Of a DNA stretch of 27,933 nt, positions 5,373-10,258 are shown piece after piece. Position 1 is the stretch's first letter. Each line of letters starts with the position of its first letter. A model generated the notes under the pieces. It did no database searches. It worked only from the letters and a program-made list of their open reading frames with translations, and was not told the DNA's origin. A program made the translations under genes and the position numbers. The DNA is taken from positions 1 through 27,933 of IMG/VR virus record IMGVR_UViG_3300011115_000123; one strand, given 5' to 3'. Origin of the DNA: a virus.

Positions 5373-6186
5373 TTAATTTCCTCCAGACTGCTGCGACCAC
5401 TTGTGGAACTTGTCCGTTGCCAATGGCTTTAAGTCTGTCCACTCTTGCGGCCACCCCATCAGCCACTCGACCCACTCGGGGTTCAACGGCCCACCAACCT
5501 GTGCCGCTAGGGGTATCTCGTTCCTTTCGTATTCCGAGGGATACCCTTTGTCTTTGTGCATCCTGGCTACTGGTGTGGGCCAAAGTCTCGGATTGTTCAC
5601 TTGATCGACCAATCTGATTTGGATGGGTTGACCATTCTTTCGATGATTCTGGCCCTTTTTGAGTAGTCCAGATGCCCCCCCCCCCCCCGTGTCTGGAGTG
5701 CGCCACAATCCACGTTCTATCCCTTTGATGGGGCGCTCCGACCTCGTTTGCTCCCATAACAGTCCACCTCGTGTCAAACCCGAGGGAGGAAAGGTCTCCA
5801 AGCACTCGCCCGATTCCTCTATGAATGAGCATTGGGCTGTTTTCCACGAATACGAATCTTGGTCGAACTTCGCTAACCACCCTCGCCATGTGATACCACA
5901 TTGAGGAACTTTCTCCGTCAAGCCCTGCGCCTCGTCCCGCAATGGAAATGTCCGTACAGGGAAAGCCTCCCGAAACAACGTCAACAATTCCTCGCCATGG
6001 CTTTCCATCAAAGGTTTGTACGTCATCCCAAATCGGGAAAGGCGGGAGAAGCCCGTCATTTTGTCGGGCGCACAGTACGCTTGCGGGGTATTGTTCCCAC
6101 TCAACTGCACAGACTGTTCGCCATCCAAGCAAATGGCCTCCGAGAATTCCTCCACCAGCGCCTGCGAAAAGAGCCAACTCATTCAT
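5359..6186 (-). CDS. C5-cytosine DNA methyltransferase (Dcm-like)
   Basis: The enzyme transfers methyl from SAM to cytosine C5, probably shielding phage DNA from restriction. Motifs are in order: I LFAGAGGGILGG (res 6-17, SAM loop), IV GGFPCTDIS (73-81, catalytic Cys77), VI FVENSP (113-118), VIII QRDRTWIVA (154-162) and X AIGNGQVPQV (254-263). The 275 aa are short for the family because the target-recognition region (about 165-240) is small; it is Ser/Thr/Gln/Arg-rich and carries a run of five Gly encoded by a G14 tract. No restriction enzyme lies nearby, so it is an orphan. A second 269-aa frame occupies almost the same DNA. The start overlaps the upstream stop by ATGA. Confidence 0.93.
   Translation of the reverse strand: MNELALFAGAGGGILGGHLLGWRTVCAVEWEQYPASVLCARQNDGLLPPFPIWDDVQTFDGKPWRGIVDVVSGGFPCTDISIAGRGAGLDGESSSMWYHMARVVSEVRPRFVFVENSPMLIHRGIGRVLGDLSSLGFDTRWTVMGANEVGAPHQRDRTWIVAHSRHGGGGGIWTTQKGPESSKEWSTHPNQIGRSSEQSETLAHTSSQDAQRQRVSLGIRKERDTPSGTGWWAVEPRVGRVADGVAARVDRLKAIGNGQVPQVVAAVWRKLSESL
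5373..6182 (-). CDS. Overprinted phage protein fully inside the methyltransferase gene
   Basis: Starting four bases after the methyltransferase start, in the +1 frame, 269 codons are open from an ATG to a TAA. The product begins MSWLFSQALVEEFSEA and contains CAPDKMTGFSRLSRFGMT (38-55), QCGITWRGWLAKFD (94-107), two LW.TP repeats (GLWRTP 158-163, LWPTP 200-204), NPEWVEWLMGWP (234-245) and WTDLKPLATDKFHKW (248-262). I recognise these motifs from a protein common in environmental phages, often annotated as hypothetical or as a methyltransferase. Its ends are out-of-frame readings of methyltransferase motifs I and X, so it looks like a genuine overprinted gene. The function is unknown. Possible roles are a partner or regulator of the enzyme. 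Confidence 0.72.
   Translation of the reverse strand: MSWLFSQALVEEFSEAICLDGEQSVQLSGNNTPQAYCAPDKMTGFSRLSRFGMTYKPLMESHGEELLTLFREAFPVRTFPLRDEAQGLTEKVPQCGITWRGWLAKFDQDSYSWKTAQCSFIEESGECLETFPPSGLTRGGLLWEQTRSERPIKGIERGLWRTPDTGGGGASGLLKKGQNHRKNGQPIQIRLVDQVNNPRLWPTPVARMHKDKGYPSEYERNEIPLAAQVGGPLNPEWVEWLMGWPQEWTDLKPLATDKFHKWSQQSGGN
5675..5688. repeat. Homopolymer C14/G14 tract inside both overlapping frames
   Basis: Fourteen consecutive C on the plus strand (G on the coding strand) encode Gly167-171 of the methyltransferase and Gly166-169 of the overlapping protein. It is the longest mononucleotide run noticed in the window. Tracts of this length slip easily in replication and are also error-prone in sequencing, so the exact count is uncertain. 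Confidence 0.95.
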
Positions 6187-6587
6187 ACACCGCCTTTCAT
6201 TTGTGCAATTTTTTGTCTTATGTGGTCAGGCATAGGTGCAGCTTTTTTGTTGTCAGCTTCAATCTTTGCCAAGGCGGGGTCAATCAAAGGTTTGGCCTTA
6301 ATTTCAGGAATATCTGCGCCATCCCATCGTTGTTGGTTTAAATAGACTTTGGGGGCGGGAATCCATGAGCCGTTGTCTCTCAACCATTGCGCTGTGGTTG
6401 CCATCCATTGAACGTGTTTCAAAATAATGTGCTTTTGAGAGAAATAATAGGATTCAGTCCACTTTTTCTTACAAGCAACCTTTTCACCCTTGCGGTCACA
6501 TTTCGGGTATGCAGACCAGAATTCATCAAACCCCTCGTCTGTTTTCTTGTGTTGTTCAGGTATTTCATTGCCGAATAAGTCTTGCAT
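6183..6587 (-). CDS. Replication-initiation / helicase-loader-like protein
   Basis: The 134-aa protein has FDEFWSAYPKCDRKGEKVAC (res 20-39), QWMATTAQWLRDNGSWIPAP and VYLNQQRWDGADIPE, then a charged linker and a C-terminal helix (PDHIRQKIAQMKGGV). The pair FWxxYPxxxxK.....W and W..d...fIPxPxxyLnqrRWe is the signature of the C-terminal part of phage replication proteins (O-like, DnaT-like). It lacks an obvious N-terminal winged helix, so it is a short member. No DNA polymerase or replicative helicase is visible in the window, so the phage probably recruits the host replisome (inference). It follows the upstream stop TAA directly and has a good GGGAAG ribosome site. Confidence 0.72.
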   Translation of the reverse strand: MQDLFGNEIPEQHKKTDEGFDEFWSAYPKCDRKGEKVACKKKWTESYYFSQKHIILKHVQWMATTAQWLRDNGSWIPAPKVYLNQQRWDGADIPEIKAKPLIDPALAKIEADNKKAAPMPDHIRQKIAQMKGGV

Positions 6588-6935
6588 TTACTTCCCTTTG
6601 GTGATTGTTTGAGCAAAGCAAAGCCTTACCGTACTAAAACAGCAATCGCTTTGCTTGTGGATAACTTCCCTTCGGAGCCATGTCATCGCATCGCATAGGA
6701 CAGACTTCTTAGACTTGCGTCCAAACCACTCGGCTCTATCCTTCGCCCACCGCCCCTGCTTTAGTTTGCTCGTGTAACAGGGTATCCCTAAATGCAACCA
6801 CCGACGTACCGCATTGCACAGCCGCCAAACGCAAAAACCCCTCAAATAACTCTGGTGGTCTTGGCTCTTGGCGAGAGCAACAGCAAACGAATGACGCAAA
6901 TCAAAAGTTAGCTTGCCGTCTGACAAGACCGCCAC
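6588..6935 (-). CDS. Unrecognised basic protein, first gene of leftward early operon
   Basis: The frame reads SDGKLTFDLRHSFAVALAKS, YLRGFCVWRLCNAVRRWLHLG, KQGRWAKDRAEWFGRKSKKS and DAMTWLRREVIHKQ, rich in Trp, Arg and Lys, and ends in a TAA directly followed by the next ATG. It looks like a real small basic, perhaps nucleic-acid-binding protein, but I do not recognise the family. The start is uncertain: the frame stays open to a TTG at 7022, but that TTG is part of a TTGACA -35 box with TATAAT downstream, so translation must begin after about 6989. The GTG at 6935 (115 aa) is my choice and a TTG at 6926 is an alternative; neither has a clear ribosome site. Confidence 0.5.
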   Translation of the reverse strand: MAVLSDGKLTFDLRHSFAVALAKSQDHQSYLRGFCVWRLCNAVRRWLHLGIPCYTSKLKQGRWAKDRAEWFGRKSKKSVLCDAMTWLRREVIHKQSDCCFSTVRLCFAQTITKGK

Positions 6936-6970
6936 AGGTATCTGAGGGGTTAAACTAATCTGCGTCTTTC

Positions 6971-6988
6971 GTCTGATGCCACTCAGAC
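6971..6988. promoter_or_regulatory. 18-bp palindrome at the predicted leftward transcription start
   Basis: The sequence is GTCTGA TGCCAC TCAGAC on the plus strand: perfect 6-bp arms around a 6-bp centre. It begins one base after the position (about 6989) where transcription from the TTGACA/TATAAT promoter should start. It could be a repressor operator over +1 or a 5'-terminal mRNA stem-loop. Confidence 0.5.
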
Positions 6989-6995
6989 AATTTAA

Positions 6996-7022
6996 ATTAT
7001 ACACACTTTTCCTATTTGTCAA
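6996..7022 (-). promoter_or_regulatory. Consensus sigma70 promoter for the leftward early operon
   Basis: On the minus strand, TTGACA (7022-7017) and TATAAT (7001-6996) both match consensus exactly, with a 15-bp spacer, shorter than the optimal 17. It overlaps the last codons of the Cro-like gene, whose TAG stop lies in the spacer, and fires into the 6588-6935 gene and the replication, methyltransferase and recombination operon. Confidence 0.72.
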
Positions 7023-7167
7023 ACCATTCAGGTTTTATTGCCATCAATTGATACAAACGGCCCATAGGAAGTGTTTTCCATTGATGCACCGCTGCCCTGG
7101 TGATTCCTAATATTCGAGCTAGCTCACTTTGTGAGCCTGCAAGGGTGATAGCCTTTTGTTTGTCCAT
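7012..7167 (-). CDS. Cro/YdaS-like helix-turn-helix repressor (51 aa)
   Basis: The sequence starts MDKQKAITLAGSQSELARIL, continues GITRAAVHQW and ends LYQLMAIKPEWFDK. It is a minimal Cro/YdaS-type DNA-binding domain: SQSELARILGI forms helix 2 and the turn, TRAAVHQWKT the recognition helix, and LYQLMAIKPEWF the final helix. It lies between divergent early promoters, the usual position of a Cro-type switch protein, and should bind the palindromes nearby. An extended -10 (TGCTATACT) ends six bases before the ATG, so the transcript may start at or next to the A of the start codon and be leaderless. No CI-type partner or integrase is seen in the window. Confidence 0.85.
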   Translation of the reverse strand: MDKQKAITLAGSQSELARILGITRAAVHQWKTLPMGRLYQLMAIKPEWFDK

Positions 7168-7173
7168 TTGTCA

Positions 7174-7182
7174 AGTATAGCA
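7174..7182 (-). promoter_or_regulatory. Extended -10 promoter of the Cro-like gene
   Basis: The minus strand reads TGCTATACT (TG at 7182-7181, hexamer 7179-7174), an extended -10 element; a weak TTGCAC lies 14 bp upstream of the hexamer. The predicted +1 falls on or beside the ATG at 7167. The core TTTGCTATAC is repeated in the rightward promoter at 7258-7267. Confidence 0.55.
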
Positions 7183-7215
7183 AAATTTACATGGTGCAAG
7201 TTACACAAAAGCAAC

Positions 7216-7233
7216 ATTAGGGTAAGTCCTAAT
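7216..7233. promoter_or_regulatory. 18-bp palindrome between divergent promoters (operator candidate)
   Basis: ATTAGG GTAAGT CCTAAT has perfect 6-bp arms around a 6-bp centre. It lies about 34 bp upstream of the Cro-like -10 and 10 bp upstream of the rightward -35, in the place expected for an operator controlling both directions. Binding by the Cro-like protein is inferred. Confidence 0.5.
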
Positions 7234-7242
7234 AAAAAAGTC

Positions 7243-7270
7243 TTGATGTGTGTTTAGTTTGCTATACAAT
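7243..7270 (+). promoter_or_regulatory. Rightward early promoter
   Basis: TTGATG (7243-7248), a 16-bp spacer and TACAAT (7265-7270) give a plausible sigma70 promoter. An overlapping extended -10 reading (TGC TATACA, 7260-7268) is also possible. Transcription should start near 7275-7277 and run into the 7314-10258 operon. Confidence 0.65.
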
Positions 7271-7279
7271 ACACCCATG

Positions 7280-7296
7280 CCCCGAACTTCTTGGGG
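7280..7296 (+). promoter_or_regulatory. 5' leader hairpin of the rightward early transcript
   Basis: CCCC GAACTTCTT GGGG forms a four-pair stem, extendable by AA/TT across a bulged G, followed by TCTTTTT and then the AGGAGG ribosome site of the first gene. It lies within a few bases of the predicted transcript start. It could stabilise the mRNA or act as a weak attenuator; both readings are inference. Confidence 0.4.
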
Positions 7297-7313
7297 TCTT
7301 TTTAGGAGGTCTT

Positions 7314-7502
7314 ATGACCGATTTCACTTTCTCTCCCGCTGACTTTAACGCTACTGAAATCACAGTAGTAGCCAACACACCAGATGGTTTGCAATACCTT
7401 GCAGAGCGTTATGGCTTTGCTTGCATTTCCATCAATATTCGCAAGTCTGCTGCACCAGACCTTGCTGATAGTTTTGAGTTTCAGGGTTTTAGCTACTCTT
7501 AA
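7314..7502 (+). CDS. First rightward early gene, unknown 62-aa protein
   Basis: The protein is MTDFTFSPADFNATEITVVA then NTPDGLQYLAERYGFACISI and a short acidic C-terminus (DLADSFEFQGFSYS). The frame is open from 7248, but the ATG at 7314 has a perfect AGGAGG four bases upstream and lies downstream of the predicted transcription start, so it is chosen. I do not recognise the family. The protein is small and acidic with no membrane segment. As the first early gene it may be a host-takeover protein, which is inference from position. Confidence 0.75.
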   Translation: MTDFTFSPADFNATEITVVANTPDGLQYLAERYGFACISINIRKSAAPDLADSFEFQGFSYS

Positions 7503-7507
7503 TTAAC

Positions 7508-7521
7508 AGGGCTTCGGCCCT
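7508..7521 (+). terminator. UUCG-tetraloop hairpin between early genes
   Basis: AGGGC TTCG GCCCT forms a five-pair stem closed by the extra-stable C(UUCG)G loop, directly after the first rightward gene. Only TTT follows, then the next gene's AAGG ribosome site, so it is at most a leaky terminator and more likely an mRNA-processing or 3'-end stabilising hairpin. Confidence 0.55.
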
Positions 7522-7534
7522 TTAAGGAAACCAA

Positions 7535-7807
7535 ATGACTGAATTCAAACTTCACTATTACTTTGATGACGTTGTGTCTTATGACAATGGCACAACGCTT
7601 GAGAACGTCAAGGTTGGTTATGACTACTATCCCGCAGAAGATAACTACCCACACGAACCAGATTTAGCAGAAATCTACGATGTGTTTGTCTTTAACTTAA
7701 AAGGTGATGACATTTCTTGTGATCTGCCTTTAGCCGAATTTCAACACATCATGTCTGAAACCAAGATTCACCATGCCCGTATGCTGAAAGAACAAAATGA
7801 AATCTAA
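7535..7807 (+). CDS. Unknown acidic, Tyr/Asp-rich 90-aa protein
   Basis: It starts MTEFKLHYYFDDVVSYDNGT and contains KVGYDYYPAEDNYPHEPDLAE and LKGDDISCDLPLAEFQHIM, ending in a charged helix. It is strongly acidic and aromatic-rich, with a compact alpha/beta look. Acidic early phage proteins can mimic DNA and block host nucleases, but there is no motif to support that here. AAGG lies upstream at usable spacing. Its last 11 nt overlap the start of the mini-protein that follows. I do not recognise the family. Confidence 0.8.
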   Translation: MTEFKLHYYFDDVVSYDNGTTLENVKVGYDYYPAEDNYPHEPDLAEIYDVFVFNLKGDDISCDLPLAEFQHIMSETKIHHARMLKEQNEI

Positions 7808-7889
7808 GATTATTCAAACCCTAATTGAGTGCGTGCTTGCCATCGTCATCTTTGGCGGCATTGGCGTAATGTTGGCTTGGAGGGGTTAA
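7797..7889 (+). CDS. 30-aa single-pass membrane mini-protein
   Basis: The product is MKSKIIQTLIECVLAIVIFG followed by GIGVMLAWRG: a positively charged start, one hydrophobic helix of about 18 residues and a short Arg-Gly end. It overlaps the upstream gene by 11 nt and ends two bases before the next ATG. It resembles in size and layout the 29-aa membrane protein at 4591-4680, though without sequence identity. The function is unknown. Confidence 0.55.
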   Translation: MKSKIIQTLIECVLAIVIFGGIGVMLAWRG

Positions 7890-7891
7890 AC

Positions 7892-8077
7892 ATGATTGAC
7901 CAAATCAAAGAATATATGCGTTTGCCATCAGCCAAAGAGTTAGCTGCCAAAGAACTTGAAATGGCACAACGCAAGCTATTAGAGGCACTCAGCGCCCAAG
8001 AATATGCAAAGCGCATGGGTGACTATCACTCGGATCGAATCAAACGCCTTACGGCTTATTTAAAGGAAGAAGCATGA
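7892..8077 (+). CDS. Small helical coiled-coil phage protein (61 aa)
   Basis: The protein starts MIDQIKEYMRLPSAKELAAK, then ELEMAQRKLLEALSAQEYAK and DRIKRLTAYLKEEA, almost wholly helical with heptad-like Leu/Ala spacing. I recall the pattern MI..IK.Y.R.P.A.E.A..EL..A...LL.A....EYA from other phages, always placed next to the annealing protein. The ATG at 7892 has GGAGGGG at good spacing; the open frame to 7829 has no such site. Its stop overlaps the next start by ATGA. The function is not known. Confidence 0.8.
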   Translation: MIDQIKEYMRLPSAKELAAKELEMAQRKLLEALSAQEYAKRMGDYHSDRIKRLTAYLKEEA

Positions 8078-8628
8078 ACGTCCAAGAATTACTCAAACTG
8101 AATGTCAATGAGCATACAGAAAAAAAAGCAAATCTAACCTATCTGTCATGGGCTTGGGCATGGGCTGAAGCACTCAAAGCTGACCCTAAAGCCACGTTTA
8201 AAGTGGAAATGTTTGGCGACAAATGCTTTATGGACATTAACGGCACTGCAATGGTGTGGGTCACGGTCACCATGTTTGAAAAACCAATGACTTGCCAGTT
8301 ACCCGTGATGGATCACCGCAACAAAGCCATTCAAAGCCCCGATGCTTTCCAAGTCAACACCGCCATTATGCGTTGCATGACCAAGGCACTCAGCTTGCAT
8401 GGCCTCGGGTTATACATCTATGCGGGTGATGATCTTCCGCAAGGTGATGAGCCTGAGTCAACCATTGACCCAAATAGCATGACAGACCTATTTTTAGCTA
8501 TCCACAACGCCAAAACACCAGACGAATTGAAGTTGGCTTTTAAAGTAGCTTATGCCGCTTGTGATGGTGACAAAGCTTGGCAGATCAAAGTCATTGCAGC
8601 AAAAGATGAAATTAAGGCAAAACTTTAA
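8074..8628 (+). CDS. DUF1071 single-strand annealing protein (Sak-like)
   Basis: The protein anneals complementary single strands in phage recombination. The 184 aa show LTYLSWAWAWAEALKADP (res 21-38), the strand-rich centre TFKVEMFGDKCFMDINGTAM, then QLPVMDHRNKAI and QVNTAIMRCMTKALSLHGLG with LYIYAGDDLP, all hallmarks of the DUF1071 branch of the Rad52/Erf-type superfamily. The C-terminal 55 residues are a variable helical tail. It is coupled by ATGA to the upstream gene and is followed by its natural partner exonuclease and an SSB-like protein, forming a complete recombination set. Confidence 0.92.
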   Translation: MNVQELLKLNVNEHTEKKANLTYLSWAWAWAEALKADPKATFKVEMFGDKCFMDINGTAMVWVTVTMFEKPMTCQLPVMDHRNKAIQSPDAFQVNTAIMRCMTKALSLHGLGLYIYAGDDLPQGDEPESTIDPNSMTDLFLAIHNAKTPDELKLAFKVAYAACDGDKAWQIKVIAAKDEIKAKL

Positions 8629-8657
8629 TGTGGCGTAAACGTCAAATAGGAGAAATG

Positions 8658-9284
8658 ATGATTGAAATGATTGAACAACGCTCAGACCAATGGTTTGCAG
8701 CACGAATTGGCAAAGTCACCGCATCCCGTGTGGCTGATGTGCTTGCCAAAACCAAAACGGGCTATTCAGCAACCCGTGACAACTACATGGCTCAGTTGGT
8801 GTGTGAACGCCTAACGGGTGAAAAAGGGGAAAGTTTTACCAATGCTGCAATGCAATGGGGTACTCAAACAGAACCGCTTGCCAGAGCCGCCTACGAATCT
8901 CTCTATGACGTTTTAGTTGATGAAGTGGGGTTTGTGCCTCACCCATCAATCATTATGGCGGGTGCGTCCCCTGACGGGCTTGTGGGAGACGATGGCTTGC
9001 TAGAGATTAAATGCCCCAACACCGCCACGCACATTGAGACTTTGCTCAGTCAAACAGTGCCAGGCAAATACAACACGCAAATGCAATTTCAACTTGCGTG
9101 TACAGGGCGACAGTGGTGTGATTTTGTCAGCTTTGACAACCGCCTACCCGCAGAACTTCAATTGTTTGTTAAACGTGTCCCTCGGGACAATATGTATATC
9201 AGACTAATGGAAGAAGAAATTATCAAATTCTTGAATGAACTTGATCTAAAAATTGCTCAACTTATGGAAATTAAAAATGTCTAA
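8658..9284 (+). CDS. YqaJ/lambda-Exo-type 5'-3' exonuclease
   Basis: The enzyme resects duplex ends to give single strands for the annealing protein. From the chosen start, MIEQRSDQWFAARIGKVTAS lies at the N-terminus, WGTQTEPLAR at 67-76 (Glu72), GASPDGLVGDDGLLEIKCP at 102-120 with Asp106, Glu116 and Lys118 of the PD-(D/E)xK centre, and NTQMQFQLACTGRQWCDFV with the usual Gln-rich helix. The frame opens at 8628 (218 aa), but AGGAG at 8648-8652 points to the ATG at 8658 (or 8655). The last bases overlap the next gene by 8 nt. Confidence 0.93.
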   Translation: MIEMIEQRSDQWFAARIGKVTASRVADVLAKTKTGYSATRDNYMAQLVCERLTGEKGESFTNAAMQWGTQTEPLARAAYESLYDVLVDEVGFVPHPSIIMAGASPDGLVGDDGLLEIKCPNTATHIETLLSQTVPGKYNTQMQFQLACTGRQWCDFVSFDNRLPAELQLFVKRVPRDNMYIRLMEEEIIKFLNELDLKIAQLMEIKNV

Positions 9285-9516
9285 AATTTACGAAATTACC
9301 GTTGTTTCAGGTAAATACAAAAACAAAGATGGTGTGGAAAAATCACGCTATCAAACCATTGGATCGGTCATTGAAACCAAGAATGGCCCAATGCTCAAAT
9401 TGGATAGCATCCCTTTGCCTGATGGCGGTTGGAACGGTTGGGCATACCTCAACACTCCCAAGCCAAAAGAAGAATACAAAGGTTTGCCACGGGATGAGGA
9501 AGACATCCCATTTTGA
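9277..9516 (+). CDS. Small SSB-like protein with DxxPF-type acidic tail
   Basis: The 79-aa protein starts MSKIYEITVVSGKYKNKDGV, followed by KSRYQTIGSVIETKNGPMLK, LDSIPLPDGGWNGWAYLN and a tail ending DEEDIPF. The strand-rich core with aromatic residues looks like a minimal OB fold, and the last residues match the acidic C-terminal tip (DDDIPF in E. coli SSB) that recruits DNA-repair partners. It follows the annealing protein and exonuclease, which fits single-strand binding. The fold assignment is inference. The 79 nt after its stop hold a GGGGGG run and a CCCCC run that could pair over a long loop; nothing else is seen there. Confidence 0.75.
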   Translation: MSKIYEITVVSGKYKNKDGVEKSRYQTIGSVIETKNGPMLKLDSIPLPDGGWNGWAYLNTPKPKEEYKGLPRDEEDIPF

Positions 9517-9595
9517 TTAACGGGGGGAAAGCTGTGCAAAGGTCTTTTTTGGCTTGCGGACGAGCAGTTAGTACCCCCACCTTTAAGGAACAATC

Positions 9596-9916
9596 ATGGA
9601 CTACAAAAGAATGTTTGACAGAATATTTCCCGAATTTCCAAGAGTCAGAGCCAATGACCCCGTGACGTCATTTGAGGCAGCGGAGTCGATCAAAGACGTT
9701 GCACCCCAACACCACAAAGTTATTTTTGATTGCCTCAAGTTTTACGGGCCGATGGGCAAAGATGGCATTTCGGCCTTGACGATGCTTGATTCCAATCAGG
9801 TAGCCAGGCGCTTAAATGAAATGAAAATCATTGGTTTAATAGAATTGACGGGCAACACCGTGAAATCCAATTCGGGGCGAAATGAAAGAGAATGGCAATG
9901 TATCCAATCGAGCTAG
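9596..9916 (+). CDS. Winged-helix-like phage protein (NDPxTSxEAA type)
   Basis: The 106-aa protein carries RANDPVTSFEAAESIKDVAP (res 18-37), HHKVIFDCLKFYGPMGKDGI, a helix DSNQVARRLNEMKIIGLIE and a strand pair NTVKSNSGRNEREWQC. NDPxTSxxAA...h...I...L...G..T..EI......VxRRLxELxxxGLI is the layout of small winged-helix proteins that occur near phage replication genes. DNA binding is therefore likely, and the target is unknown. The AAGG ribosome site is clear. The 3' end overlaps the zinc-ribbon gene by 25 nt. Confidence 0.8.
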   Translation: MDYKRMFDRIFPEFPRVRANDPVTSFEAAESIKDVAPQHHKVIFDCLKFYGPMGKDGISALTMLDSNQVARRLNEMKIIGLIELTGNTVKSNSGRNEREWQCIQSS

Positions 9917-10077
9917 GCAAAAGTCAGCCCGTTCATAGATTACGATCTTGTACCAAATGTGATGAAGTCAAACCGCCAGAGGGCGGGGTTGACATGGGGC
10001 ATAAGTGGATTTGTCAAACTTGTTGGATCATGCGCTTAACGGGTAAACACTTGAGGCAAAACAATGACAAAAGATGA
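9892..10077 (+). CDS. Small four-cysteine zinc-ribbon protein
   Basis: In 61 aa there are two CxxC knuckles: RSCTKCDEVKPPEGGVDMG and KWICQTCWIMRLTGKHLRQ. This is a single zinc ribbon with a basic C-terminus, a common form of small phage nucleic-acid or protein binder. Two in-frame ATGs (9892, 9898) are possible starts; the first is used. It overlaps the genes on both sides (25 nt and 14 nt), as expected in a compact early operon. The function is unknown. Confidence 0.75.
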   Translation: MAMYPIELGKSQPVHRLRSCTKCDEVKPPEGGVDMGHKWICQTCWIMRLTGKHLRQNNDKR

Positions 10078-10258
10078 CTTGATTGCATTGCTACGCATGA
10101 CGGGCGCTCAAGAAGCCTCTATAGACGCGGTATGCGCGGCTTACGATGCGGGTTGGAACGATGCCCTTGATGACTACGCAAAACGCTTAAAACCGCTTCC
10201 TTTTGGCAAAGACACGTTAGATAGTTTTAGCGTGTTTATCAAGTCAGCTAAGAAATAA
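10064..10258 (+). CDS. Small conserved-type phage protein, last rightward gene
   Basis: The 64-aa protein starts MTKDDLIALLRMTGAQEASI, then DAVCAAYDAGWNDALDDYAK and a C-terminus KDTLDSFSVFIKSAKK. The AAYDAGWNDAL motif and the short helical form are typical of small phage proteins of unknown role. GAGG precedes the ATG. Its last 15 bases overlap the end of the convergent lysozyme gene. Confidence 0.72.
   Translation: MTKDDLIALLRMTGAQEASIDAVCAAYDAGWNDALDDYAKRLKPLPFGKDTLDSFSVFIKSAKK

Noticed and set aside
5659-6341. Several long plus-strand open frames opposite the methyltransferase and replication genes
   Set aside because: They have no ribosome sites, their sequences look like antisense readings (Pro/Ser/His-rich), and the minus-strand frames carry clear motifs; the lack of stops follows from the dual-coded composition.
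9520-9595. GGGGGG and CCCCC runs as a terminator or small RNA
   Set aside because: The runs are about 50 bases apart with no strong intervening stem and no T-run after the second arm; a simple 5' leader of the next gene is sufficient.
7012-10258. Lysogeny module suggested by the Cro-like gene
   Set aside because: No integrase, CI-type repressor or attachment-site repeat is visible; a Cro-like protein alone also occurs in lytic phages.
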